A stretch of 13,442 nt of DNA. Source: Flavobacteriales bacterium UBA5871 (GTDB lineage: Bacteria > Bacteroidota > Bacteroidia > Flavobacteriales_D > Crocinitomicaceae). The position numbers and the translations under genes are program-made. The stretch lies in assembly GCA_002432085.1 (NCBI GenBank), contig DJFN01000246.1, forward strand, positions 41,021 through 54,462. Direction: 5' to 3'. Below, piece after piece: positions 6,038-12,410 of the stretch (position 1 is its first letter; every line of letters starts with the position of its first letter). The notes beneath the pieces are model-generated. The model had not been told where the DNA came from and searched no databases. It saw only the letters and a list, made by a program, of their open reading frames with translations.

Positions 6038-8497
6038 TCAGAAATTGAATTTCATATTCCGGTCATCGAGCACGGCAAAGGAAATCTTCCACGTGGCTTT
6101 CGGCGCGATGTTGTTGCCGTCGGAAAGAACGCCGTAGATCCCGATGCGCAGTCGGCGCTTGGAGAATTTGAAGTTGCGCTCCAGTCCGGCGAGGAGCTCG
6201 TAGTGCTGCCAGTTGTACTCAGCAACGTACAAGGCGCCGGCACCAACAACCAGTCCGATACCGGTTTTCTTCATGAACGGAATTTTGTTCAGCAATGCGC
6301 CGTTGTCGTGGTGAACGAAGTGGCCTTCGACGTAATATTGTCTTGACGGAAGCGAGCTGTCCTGGTCCTGGAATGAAAACAACGGGTTACTGAACCAGAA
6401 CGGGTCGCTGCGCCGCTGGTATTTGAAATCGGCCTCCTTGAGGTTTTTGGCGCTCAGGAATTTTCCGGATTTGATGTGATAGCTGGACGTTCCAAGCGTT
6501 CCGAGCTGGAAATTCTGGTAAATTCCCACCAATCCGTATTCGTGGTCGACATCGCTGCCGAAGATTTTAGGAACACCACGCTCGTAGGAAGCGTAGAACG
6601 TCGGCCAGCGCGATCCGAGCACCACTTTTCGATACGGCTCACGCATGTATTTCTGCTGCGGCGTATAACTGAAGGTAACGCGGCCGATCAGGGCCTGGTA
6701 GCCTTCAAACGGCTTGAAATCGTCGTTTGGGATCACACTGTCGAGCAGATCGATGCTTTTGTAATTCGACAGCGAGCGCCGTTCGCAAAAATCGAGCTCC
6801 AGGTTCATATAAAAGCCATTGAAGTATTCGTAATCGTGCGAAACACTCAGTGAAGTGGCTTCGATGAAGTTGCTTCGCTTATAGATCTGCGTGATGGCAT
6901 CGGCGTAAACGATGGCGTCGAATTCGTGGGAGAATTCAGCTCCTATAGTGCCTAAGTGGAACGGATCGTAACGATAACGCCACCAGCTCGACCCTTTCAG
7001 ATCGCCGTTGAGCAAACCGACCGAGAGCTCGTTGTAGGAATCGAGATAGCGCTGATCTTCCCATTTTTTAAAGTAATAGAATCCGGGAGCTACACGCGGT
7101 CCGGCCGGGTAGAGCGGTCGTGCCGTTCCCGCAATAGAGCTGATGCTCCATTGGGTCCGCTTGACCCGATTGCGGTGCTCGACGCCAAACCAGACGACTT
7201 TCCAGAAAGTGACTTTGTTGAAAATAGCATCGACCGAGTCGAGGTATTCTTTCCGGTTGTAGACATCGCGGAGACTGTCTTTAACGATGATGTAGCGCTG
7301 TTCTTCGGGCGTAAGTGCGATCACGCGTTCTTCTTTCCAGTACGTCGAATCGCGCTCGTAGGCTTCTTTGGTGGTCACGGCTACTTCCGTACTGAAAAAT
7401 TTGCGGGCGTATTCGGGGTTGAAATTGTATTCCGAGAACTGGGCGATCGTACGGCAAACGGAAGTCTGGTCCTTGTATTTCACGCCGTAATCGAAGACCT
7501 GTTCGCGAAGCACGCACATCGTATCGCCGGGATGATCGAAGTACTGCTTCACCGTAAAATAATCGTAGTTCAGGAGGTTTCCTTTTTCCAGCGTGAGCTC
7601 GAGTTTTTGAACGAGCCACAACGAATCGATCACGTAAATGTGTCCGGAAAGGGTAGAAGTGGAGCTGTAGCGTGAAGTGATCCTAATCTTGCTGATTTTG
7701 CGCCCGTTTTCTTCGTATTGTTCTTCCAGCTTGTATTTATAGGACAGAATTCCCGGTCCCGAGATCGGACTGCCGATCGGCGATGCGTGAAGATCATCGA
7801 GCTGCATGAGATTCTGGAAAAAGTTGAAGTTCGATTTGACCGTCGTGGTGTAGTAGAGCAAGCGATCGCTTCCACGGGTCGTAAAGGCGTTGCGGATCTC
7901 TTTCACTTTGGACGGTGGTGCGTAGTAGCGTGTGAGCTGTACTTCCGACATATTCATGTGACCGGTAAGCTCCTGCGTTTTACGGCGTTCTTCCTCGAAA
8001 GGGTCCACTTCGGATTTTTCGTCGGTTTTCTGACCTTTGTTTTTCCGTTCGATCTTTTCCGTCGCTTTGATATACACTTCAGACGAATGCGGATAGCTCC
8101 ACTGGCTGATCTGATCGCGTTTCGCTACGACTTTCAGCATGATTTCGCGACCGGGATTGGATTTTTTGGTCGATACGGTGAATTCTTCGAGGTCTTCGAC
8201 TTTGCTGGGGAAAAGCTGAATATCGCGGGTTGTAGCGGCATTGCTGATCACGACATACGTTTCGCGATCGTCGTAGCCCGTAGCGTTGAATACCAGGTAG
8301 TATTCTCCCGGAAAAAGCTGGAGTGCGTAATAACCGTTTACATCCGTTTGCGTGCGCAGCTCCGAAGAGTTCTTGACATATACATTCGCATACGGGATCG
8401 GCTGGCTGTTCTCATCTGTCACTATGCCTGAAAGCTGGAACTGACTGGCCGCAAACAGCGGCAAAAGTGATAGTATGAGGACGAGCAGGTTGCGCAT
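6038..8497 (-). CDS. Outer-membrane protein with carboxypeptidase-like regulatory domain and DUF5686 region
   Basis: 819 residues. Residues 1-19 are a signal peptide (hydrophobic run ending AASQ). About 20-95 is a carboxypeptidase-regulatory-like beta-sandwich (LSGIVTDENSQPIPYANVYV; NGYYALQLFPGEYYLVFNATGYD), the same plug-associated domain found at the N-terminus of many Bacteroidota TonB-dependent receptors. From about 117 to the end lies the DUF5686-type region, with SQWSYPHSSEVYIK at 131-144, a charged linker (about 146-175), and many aromatic-rich beta-strands ending NMKFNF, as expected of a beta-barrel with a terminal Phe. Length and order fit the 'DUF5686 and carboxypeptidase regulatory-like' family, whose function is unknown. 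It is a single gene: the upstream gene ends 119 nt before the start, and the lipoprotein gene converges on it. TACGTTTA 7 nt before the ATG is a near match to the -7 promoter element. Confidence 0.88.
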   Translation of the reverse strand: MRNLLVLILSLLPLFAASQFQLSGIVTDENSQPIPYANVYVKNSSELRTQTDVNGYYALQLFPGEYYLVFNATGYDDRETYVVISNAATTRDIQLFPSKVEDLEEFTVSTKKSNPGREIMLKVVAKRDQISQWSYPHSSEVYIKATEKIERKNKGQKTDEKSEVDPFEEERRKTQELTGHMNMSEVQLTRYYAPPSKVKEIRNAFTTRGSDRLLYYTTTVKSNFNFFQNLMQLDDLHASPIGSPISGPGILSYKYKLEEQYEENGRKISKIRITSRYSSTSTLSGHIYVIDSLWLVQKLELTLEKGNLLNYDYFTVKQYFDHPGDTMCVLREQVFDYGVKYKDQTSVCRTIAQFSEYNFNPEYARKFFSTEVAVTTKEAYERDSTYWKEERVIALTPEEQRYIIVKDSLRDVYNRKEYLDSVDAIFNKVTFWKVVWFGVEHRNRVKRTQWSISSIAGTARPLYPAGPRVAPGFYYFKKWEDQRYLDSYNELSVGLLNGDLKGSSWWRYRYDPFHLGTIGAEFSHEFDAIVYADAITQIYKRSNFIEATSLSVSHDYEYFNGFYMNLELDFCERRSLSNYKSIDLLDSVIPNDDFKPFEGYQALIGRVTFSYTPQQKYMREPYRKVVLGSRWPTFYASYERGVPKIFGSDVDHEYGLVGIYQNFQLGTLGTSSYHIKSGKFLSAKNLKEADFKYQRRSDPFWFSNPLFSFQDQDSSLPSRQYYVEGHFVHHDNGALLNKIPFMKKTGIGLVVGAGALYVAEYNWQHYELLAGLERNFKFSKRRLRIGIYGVLSDGNNIAPKATWKISFAVLDDRNMKFNF

Positions 8498-8616
8498 GGA
8501 CGGTAAACGTATAAACTCTAAATGTTGATTTCGAGATTGGTAACAAACTTTCTCTGAGACTGTCTAATGCCGCGAAAGTTACAACGAAACCACCATTTTT
8601 TGTTTCCGCTCATGTA

Positions 8617-8853
8617 TTATTGCGGGTTGTCGTTCTCCGCGCGACGCTGTTGCTCAAGGTATTCGAGGTGTTTTTCCATACGCTTGCGCATGTAGCGACG
8701 CAGGAAATAGGTTCCGAAGGCGAAGACGCACAGTCCGTAATAAGGTGCCCAGCGATCGGCTTCTTCCGTAAAGCACATATAGGTTACAACGATAACGATC
8801 AGGATGCCTACTGCGAGCCAGAACCATTCCATGATTTTATTGTATGTCTTCAT
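8617..8853 (-). CDS. Small two-helix membrane protein of the lptC operon, function unknown
   Basis: 78 residues. A hydrophobic helix at about 8-28 (EWFWLAVGILIVIVVTYMC) and a second at about 36-51 (APYYGLCVFAFGTYFL) are followed by a strongly basic stretch (RRYMRKRMEKH) and a charged tail likely to be helical and cytoplasmic. I do not recognise a named family. The start lies 5 nt after the lptC stop codon, so it should be the last gene of the coaX operon and may be translated along with lptC. That placement suggests, but does not show, a role at the inner membrane in LPS export. No clear terminator was found in the 119 nt that follow. Confidence 0.8.
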   Translation of the reverse strand: MKTYNKIMEWFWLAVGILIVIVVTYMCFTEEADRWAPYYGLCVFAFGTYFLRRYMRKRMEKHLEYLEQQRRAENDNPQ

Positions 8854-8858
8854 CTTTC

Positions 8859-9416
8859 TTATTCTTTTTCGTTGATGTCAATTTTTCCTTGCGGTTTCAG
8901 GAAGGTGTAGGTTGAAAAATCCTGTTTGGTGCGAACGCCTTGTCCGAATAACAATGACTTCGGTGTACGGATCATCACCATTTTATCTGTGTAGATCGTA
9001 CTGTCGGCGCGGTTCCAGTAAAGCACTTCCGTTTCCATCCGCTTTTTGTTGTTCGGGTTGAAAAGTCTTACCGAGTCGCGAACGAGCATCTTTCCGTCTT
9101 CTTCGTTGATCTCGCCGTACAAAGCTGTAAGAATGGAAGCGATTTCGCCGTTTTCGTTGTAAAATTCCACCCGAACGCCGTCTTTGAACTTGATCACGGC
9201 TTTAGGATGGGAAAACGATTCGGCAAGCTTTGCAAACAAGCGTACTTTGGCGTAGCCAGAGTCGGTATAGGTAAGCTCCAGGTTGCTCGTTTTTTCGTCG
9301 GGATCGTCGGGACGAAAAGTGACTTTTTTGATAGACTCGAGGTCGTTGACACACGAAGCGGCCAGAATGCCGGTCAGCAGCAAAAACAGGAAACCATATT
9401 TGCGGCGTGCAGCCAT
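8859..9416 (-). CDS. lptC: LptC-like LPS export protein (lipoprotein form)
   Basis: 185 residues from the ATG at 9416. The N-terminus has a basic start, a hydrophobic run and the lipobox LAASC (Cys22), so it is probably lipid-anchored rather than held by a transmembrane helix as in E. coli. The rest is a repeating beta-strand protein typical of the LptC/OstA-like jelly roll: VRLFAKLAESF, GVRVEFYNENGEIASILTALYGEI, GKMLVRDSVRLFNP, TEVLYWNRADSTIYTDKMVMI. LptC couples the LptBFG transporter to the periplasmic bridge that carries lipopolysaccharide outward. The ATG overlaps the previous stop by one base (TGATG), a classic coupling arrangement. This start is preferred to a TTG one codon upstream for that reason. 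Family assignment is good from length, fold pattern and context. Confidence 0.85.
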   Translation of the reverse strand: MAARRKYGFLFLLLTGILAASCVNDLESIKKVTFRPDDPDEKTSNLELTYTDSGYAKVRLFAKLAESFSHPKAVIKFKDGVRVEFYNENGEIASILTALYGEINEEDGKMLVRDSVRLFNPNNKKRMETEVLYWNRADSTIYTDKMVMIRTPKSLLFGQGVRTKQDFSTYTFLKPQGKIDINEKE

Positions 9417-10762
9417 CAATCCAGTCTTACTTTCCGGAACCAGCGCTCGTAGCGTGCCGGAGCAATGATCAGCCCGATGTTGAAGCTGATGAATTGTTCG
9501 TTCAGACCGCCACCTGTTCCGCGATTGCCGTAGAGGAAGCTGAAGTTAAACGAAGAATTGCTTTGCTGGCTGTTGATCGGCAGTCCGAGTCCGGCGCTGA
9601 TACCGTATTCGCTGAGCTGTGTTCCGTTATCCAAATAAGGCAGCGTTCCGAAATACGCTCCTGCGCGGTAGCGGACACGGCCGAAATAGGATTTGGTGGC
9701 TTTCCGGTCGACGATATCGAAATTCGGTGCAAACTGAAGGCCCAGGGAGAAACGCTGGCTGTTAACCATAGGATTAACCGGCTGTTCGTTGTTGAAACGA
9801 GCCGAATAGGATTTCCAGTTGGTGGAAGTGAAATCTCCGAATACCATTAATTGATAAATGGTTTTGTGTTTGTAATCCACGCCGCCTTCCGGACGAAAAC
9901 TGAAGCTGAAGCCCAATGACATGGACGAAGGATAAACGATCGTTCCTTTGTCGTCTTCGATGCTGTCGAGCACGCTGTAGGTACGCTGATCGGTTACATC
10001 TGTAGCATAGAACAGGTGATAGTCGCGGTGGGCCGAAAGATTCTGCTGAGGTGTATAGACACCGGCCACACGCAGCTGACGTCTGCCATCGAAATCGAGA
10101 TTTGCCAGGTAATTCATTCCCAGTGAGTAATGTCCGCTGTGAAGGCGGTATTCTTCACGGTCCACACCACCTGCAGGATCGTTGCCCATCAGCTCGCTGT
10201 GACGTTCGCTGTTTACCGAGCCGAAAACGAGTGAGTAATTTGCACCAAGGGTGAATTTGTGACGCTCGAAATCGAGCACGCGGAACGCCACACCACCCAA
10301 TACCTGTTGTGTGCTGCCGTTTCCGAAATACGTATAGCGGAATGTATCTGCTTCGACTGCTTCTTTCTGAACGATCTCGTAGCCACGACGGGTGAAAGGC
10401 TGAAGTCCAACGGCAAAACCGAGACGTTTGGTAGCTGGAATGACCATCGCAATGTGGCTCAAACCAACAACGCGGCCATCGGAAGAAGTGCCGTCTGAAG
10501 TGTAACGCGAGAACCGGCTTGAGACACCGATGGAAAACAACGGCTGTCCCTGTGAAAGAAACGCGTAGCTCGAAGGGTTGAACAGGTTTACGCTCAGGGA
10601 ATCCATGTAAGCTGTTCTGCAGGTTCCGATCCCGCCAAACTGCGGATCTTCCAGACCGCCGGCTTCACCCAATCCCTGTGTACTGAACGGGGAAGTGGAA
10701 TATTGTGCGGAGGCTATACCGGTAAGACCCAGGACGAGGAATGGTAAAAGCTTATGGATCAT
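9416..10762 (-). CDS. Outer-membrane beta-barrel protein (FadL/PorV-like), function unknown
   Basis: 448 residues. The signal peptide (MIHKLLPFLVLGLTGIASAQ) is cleaved around 18-20. The mature protein is Gly- and aromatic-rich, with alternating strands throughout (LGFAVGLQPFTRRGYEI, KFTLGANYSLVFGSV, LRVAGVYTPQQNL, MSLGFSFSFRPEGG, ISAGLGLPINSQQSNSSFNFSFLYGNRG), so a multi-strand barrel in the outer membrane is expected. An early SSYAFLSQGQPLFSIG segment recalls FadL/PorV-type transporters, but I see no specific functional motif. Its ATG overlaps the coaX stop by 4 nt (ATGA) and its TGA overlaps the lptC start by one base. Placement between coaX and lptC suggests an envelope role. Subfamily call is uncertain. 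Confidence 0.82.
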   Translation of the reverse strand: MIHKLLPFLVLGLTGIASAQYSTSPFSTQGLGEAGGLEDPQFGGIGTCRTAYMDSLSVNLFNPSSYAFLSQGQPLFSIGVSSRFSRYTSDGTSSDGRVVGLSHIAMVIPATKRLGFAVGLQPFTRRGYEIVQKEAVEADTFRYTYFGNGSTQQVLGGVAFRVLDFERHKFTLGANYSLVFGSVNSERHSELMGNDPAGGVDREEYRLHSGHYSLGMNYLANLDFDGRRQLRVAGVYTPQQNLSAHRDYHLFYATDVTDQRTYSVLDSIEDDKGTIVYPSSMSLGFSFSFRPEGGVDYKHKTIYQLMVFGDFTSTNWKSYSARFNNEQPVNPMVNSQRFSLGLQFAPNFDIVDRKATKSYFGRVRYRAGAYFGTLPYLDNGTQLSEYGISAGLGLPINSQQSNSSFNFSFLYGNRGTGGGLNEQFISFNIGLIIAPARYERWFRKVRLD

Positions 10763-11484
10763 AATTGAGCTAATGTTCGTTGTAACCCCTTTAAGGTTAG
10801 ATTTTCGTCGGCAAAGATGCCATTAATATGTCCCAAATCAAAATTTTGTGCGTCGCCGCCGGTGAGAAACAACCGGATATGCGGGAAGCGGGCCCTGTAG
10901 GAGGCGATAAAACCGTTGATTTCGTTCACAATTCCATGCATAACGCCGCTTCGCATGGCATCGAGGGTGTTTTTTCCAATAGTGTCGGGTATGATCATGT
11001 CGTCTATTAACGGCAATTTTCCCGTAAACGTATGCATCGCCTGAAATCGCATCGCAACACCCGGTGAAATTGCTCCGCCCTGGTAGGTTCCTTCGTTGTC
11101 AACGAAATCGTATTTGATACAGGTTCCCATATCGATAACCAGGCAAGCCTGCTGTGCAATACCGAACGCTGCGATGGCGTTGCACAAGCGGTCGGCGCCT
11201 AATGTTTCCGGAGTCTCGTAAGCAATGTTCAAAGGAAGCTTCATCGTGGGACGAAACAGGTGCGCGGTCGGCAGCAATTGTTGCAGCCATCGGGTGTCTT
11301 TATCCGCTTTTACGGAAGCGATGATCGCCGGAAGCTGGTGACAGTGCTGCAGGAAATTTTTCAGGTCAGTGAGCTCGTCTTTGGAGTAGCTTCGCACCTC
11401 GGCCAGAGTATCGCCCTGGAAAACAGCAGCTTTGATCCGGGTATTTCCGGCATCGACAACCAGGGAAAGTGCTTGTGGGTTCAT
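10759..11484 (-). CDS. coaX: Type III pantothenate kinase
   Basis: 241 residues from the ATG at 11484 (MNPQALSLVVDAGNTRIKAA). It phosphorylates pantothenate with ATP, the first step of coenzyme A synthesis, in the cytoplasm. The ASKHA-fold motifs are present: DAGNT (11-15, phosphate loop), GADR (96-99, substrate/dimer motif), DMGTCIKYDF (118-127), GGAISPG (136-142) and FLTGGDA (206-212). Length is usual for the family. The frame stays open upstream to 11604, but that lies inside the tRNA-Phe gene, so the Met41 position of the longer frame is taken as the real start; a TATCTTTG element ends 6 nt before it. Type III enzymes are not inhibited by CoA and need a monovalent cation (family knowledge). 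It is the first gene of the coaX-barrel-lptC-small membrane protein operon. Confidence 0.95.
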   Translation of the reverse strand: MNPQALSLVVDAGNTRIKAAVFQGDTLAEVRSYSKDELTDLKNFLQHCHQLPAIIASVKADKDTRWLQQLLPTAHLFRPTMKLPLNIAYETPETLGADRLCNAIAAFGIAQQACLVIDMGTCIKYDFVDNEGTYQGGAISPGVAMRFQAMHTFTGKLPLIDDMIIPDTIGKNTLDAMRSGVMHGIVNEINGFIASYRARFPHIRLFLTGGDAQNFDLGHINGIFADENLTLKGLQRTLAQL

Positions 11485-11490
11485 GCAGAA

Positions 11491-11498
11491 CAAAGATA
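11491..11498 (-). promoter_or_regulatory. -7 promoter element (TATCTTTG) of the coaX operon
   Basis: A full TANNTTTG match on the minus strand, 6 nt before the coaX ATG. Transcription would begin at or within a few bases of the start codon, giving a leaderless or nearly leaderless mRNA. No TTG is seen at the -33 distance; a run of seven Ts lies there instead. Confidence 0.6.
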
Positions 11499-11527
11499 AC
11501 CCGCATTTCGAAAAAAAGTTGAGGTTT

Positions 11528-11560
11528 TTGTAGGTATTTTGAATCCTATAGCTATCTTTG
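11528..11560 (+). promoter_or_regulatory. Promoter of tRNA-Phe (TTG, 22 nt, TATCTTTG)
   Basis: TTG at 11528-11530 and TATCTTTG at 11553-11560 are 22 nt apart, within the TTG-N17-23-TANNTTTG pattern known for Bacteroidota. Transcription would start about 10-13 nt before the mature tRNA 5' end at 11578. The promoter is divergent from that of coaX. Confidence 0.75.
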
Positions 11561-11577
11561 CACCCACCAATCGGTAA

Positions 11578-11653
11578 GGTGATGTAGCTCAGTTGGTAGA
11601 GCAATAGACTGAAAATCTATGTGTCGGCGGTTCGATTCCGTCCATCACCACCA
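11578..11653 (+). tRNA. tRNA-Phe (anticodon GAA)
   Basis: 76 nt that fold into a full cloverleaf. Acceptor GGTGATG (11578-11584) pairs with CATCACC (11643-11649). The D stem is GCTC/GAGC. The anticodon stem ATAGA/TCTAT holds the loop CTGAAAA with GAA at 11611-11613. The variable loop is GTGTC, and the T stem GGCGG/CCGTC holds TTCGATT. The discriminator is A, and CCA is encoded in the gene (11651-11653). It reads UUC/UUU codons. Confidence 0.98.
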
Positions 11654-11658
11654 AAAAG

Positions 11659-11700
11659 AAAAAGCGAGTTACGGCAGTAATTCGCTTTTTTCTTTTTCTC
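11659..11700 (+). terminator. Intrinsic terminator of tRNA-Phe
   Basis: A 14-bp stem joins AAAAAGCGAGTTAC (11659-11672) with GTAATTCGCTTTTT (11677-11690), with one G-U pair and the loop GGCA. The T-rich run TCTTTTTCTC follows. It starts 6 nt after the tRNA CCA end. Confidence 0.92.
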
Positions 11701-11712
11701 TCAAAACTCGCT

Positions 11713-11795
11713 CTCACACTCACACTGGTTTTCTCATACTTTTTCTTTCAGCGCGAGTGTGAGTCCTGAGTGTGGTTTCGTTTCGGAGTTCACTT
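11713..11795. repeat. CACTCACACT/CCTGAGTGTG repeat unit, copy 1
   Basis: A left arm CTCACACTCACACT (11713-11726) is partly complementary to AGTGTGAG (11756-11763) and to TGAGTGTG (11767-11774), so the unit can form a hairpin. It ends with CCTGAGTGTG followed by a TTTCGTTTCGGAGTTCACTT block, to 11795. A diverged second copy follows about 147 nt downstream. No coding potential is convincing here. Confidence 0.7.
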
Positions 11796-11847
11796 CTCTC
11801 TTCTCTGGAATCCGACGTTGCTGAAAGCATACGTTGGATCACACTTT

Positions 11848-11942
11848 ACACTCACACTATTTTAGTCTTATTGATGCTCTCTTTTCTTTTCCGCCGCAGC
11901 GGACGAGTGAGGCCTGAGTGTGATTCGTTTCGAAGTTTACTT
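11848..11942. repeat. CACTCACACT/CCTGAGTGTG repeat unit, copy 2
   Basis: ACACTCACACT (11848-11858) is followed by a T/C-rich middle (TTTTCTTTTCC), a CGAGTGAGG segment, then CCTGAGTGTG and ATTCGTTTCGAAGTTTACTT (11913-11942). The end block differs from copy 1 by a few substitutions and one gap. Arms are kept while the middle has diverged more, and the middle is longer than in copy 1. Confidence 0.7.
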
Positions 11943-12009
11943 TTCCACTCTGCCCGAGGCAGATATGTGGTTAAAAACAAATTCCTATCTTTCGCTGAAA
12001 GCTTCTAAC

Positions 12010-12255
12010 ATGCCCCATCAAAAAGACCGTTCTGTATTCCTGCGCTTCGTGATCATGTTCCTGATGGTTCTCGTTGGCGGTGCTATCGCGCCGATCGGCT
12101 ATGTGGTCGGACTCCTGTTTTCGGTGATCGGTGTAATCTGCCTGTTCAATGTAACGGAGGCTTATCAGCTGTTGCTTTCGGGTATGGCCGCGCTGGTAGG
12201 GTTGCTTGTTTTGTTTGTCCGGATCCGAAAGGATATAGCGGATATTCGCAGCTGA
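12010..12255 (+). CDS. Small hydrophobic membrane protein, unknown
   Basis: 81 residues from the ATG at 12010 (MPHQKDRSVFLRFVIMFLM). Hydrophobic segments lie at about 10-46 (probably two closely spaced helices, with GGAIAPIG between them) and 57-71 (LSGMAALVGLLVLFV). They are followed by the basic RIRK and a short tail. No named family is recognised. The frame is open upstream with ATGs at 11965 and 11920, but those run into the repeat copy and give an N-terminus that does not look like a protein start. A TATCTTTC box (11986-11993), one base off the -7 consensus, precedes the chosen start. The gene stands alone on the plus strand, convergent with the META-domain gene. Confidence 0.55.
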   Translation: MPHQKDRSVFLRFVIMFLMVLVGGAIAPIGYVVGLLFSVIGVICLFNVTEAYQLLLSGMAALVGLLVLFVRIRKDIADIRS

Positions 12256-12300
12256 ATCATCGAAGCTATTCGCATTAAATTCCTTGAAACCCTCAGATTT

Positions 12301-12317
12301 TTACCAAAATTTGGTAA
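12301..12317. promoter_or_regulatory. Perfect 8-1-8 palindrome, operator-like
   Basis: TTACCAAA and TTTGGTAA are exact inverted repeats around a single central A. The site lies 46 nt after the small membrane protein gene and about 94 nt beyond the stop codon of the META-domain gene, away from any clear promoter. It could be a dimeric regulator site or chance; the arms are AT-rich. Confidence 0.35.
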
Positions 12318-12363
12318 CCCTCCATGAAAAATAATTCCTGGAACGCTGGATCAGCAATCAAAC

Positions 12364-12392
12364 AAAAAAGGACAGTCAAATGACCGCCCTTT
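12364..12392 (-). terminator. Intrinsic terminator of the META-domain gene
   Basis: On the minus strand AAAGGGCGGTCA (12392-12381) pairs with TGACTGTCCTTT (12378-12367), including two G-U pairs. The T-run then continues to 12364, with GTTTG beyond. It begins 19 nt past the stop codon. The stem is nearly symmetrical and might also stop transcription coming from the small membrane protein gene. Confidence 0.82.
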
Positions 12393-12410
12393 CGCTTATT
12401 GTTTTTGAAG

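Noticed and set aside
8580-8616. GAAAC/GTTTC hairpin after the coaX operon as a terminator
   Set aside because: About 5 bp with an 11-nt loop and no T-run in the proper place.
9417-9419. TTG start one codon upstream of lptC
   Set aside because: The ATG at 9416 gives the typical TGATG stop-start overlap; nothing favours the TTG.
11485-11604. Longer N-terminus for coaX
   Set aside because: The extension runs through the promoter region into the tRNA-Phe gene, and CoaX proteins start just before the DAGNT motif.
11578-11942. Integrated element at tRNA-Phe
   Set aside because: No copy of the tRNA 3' end recurs downstream in the window and no integrase or phage gene is present; only the short repeats were kept as an observation.
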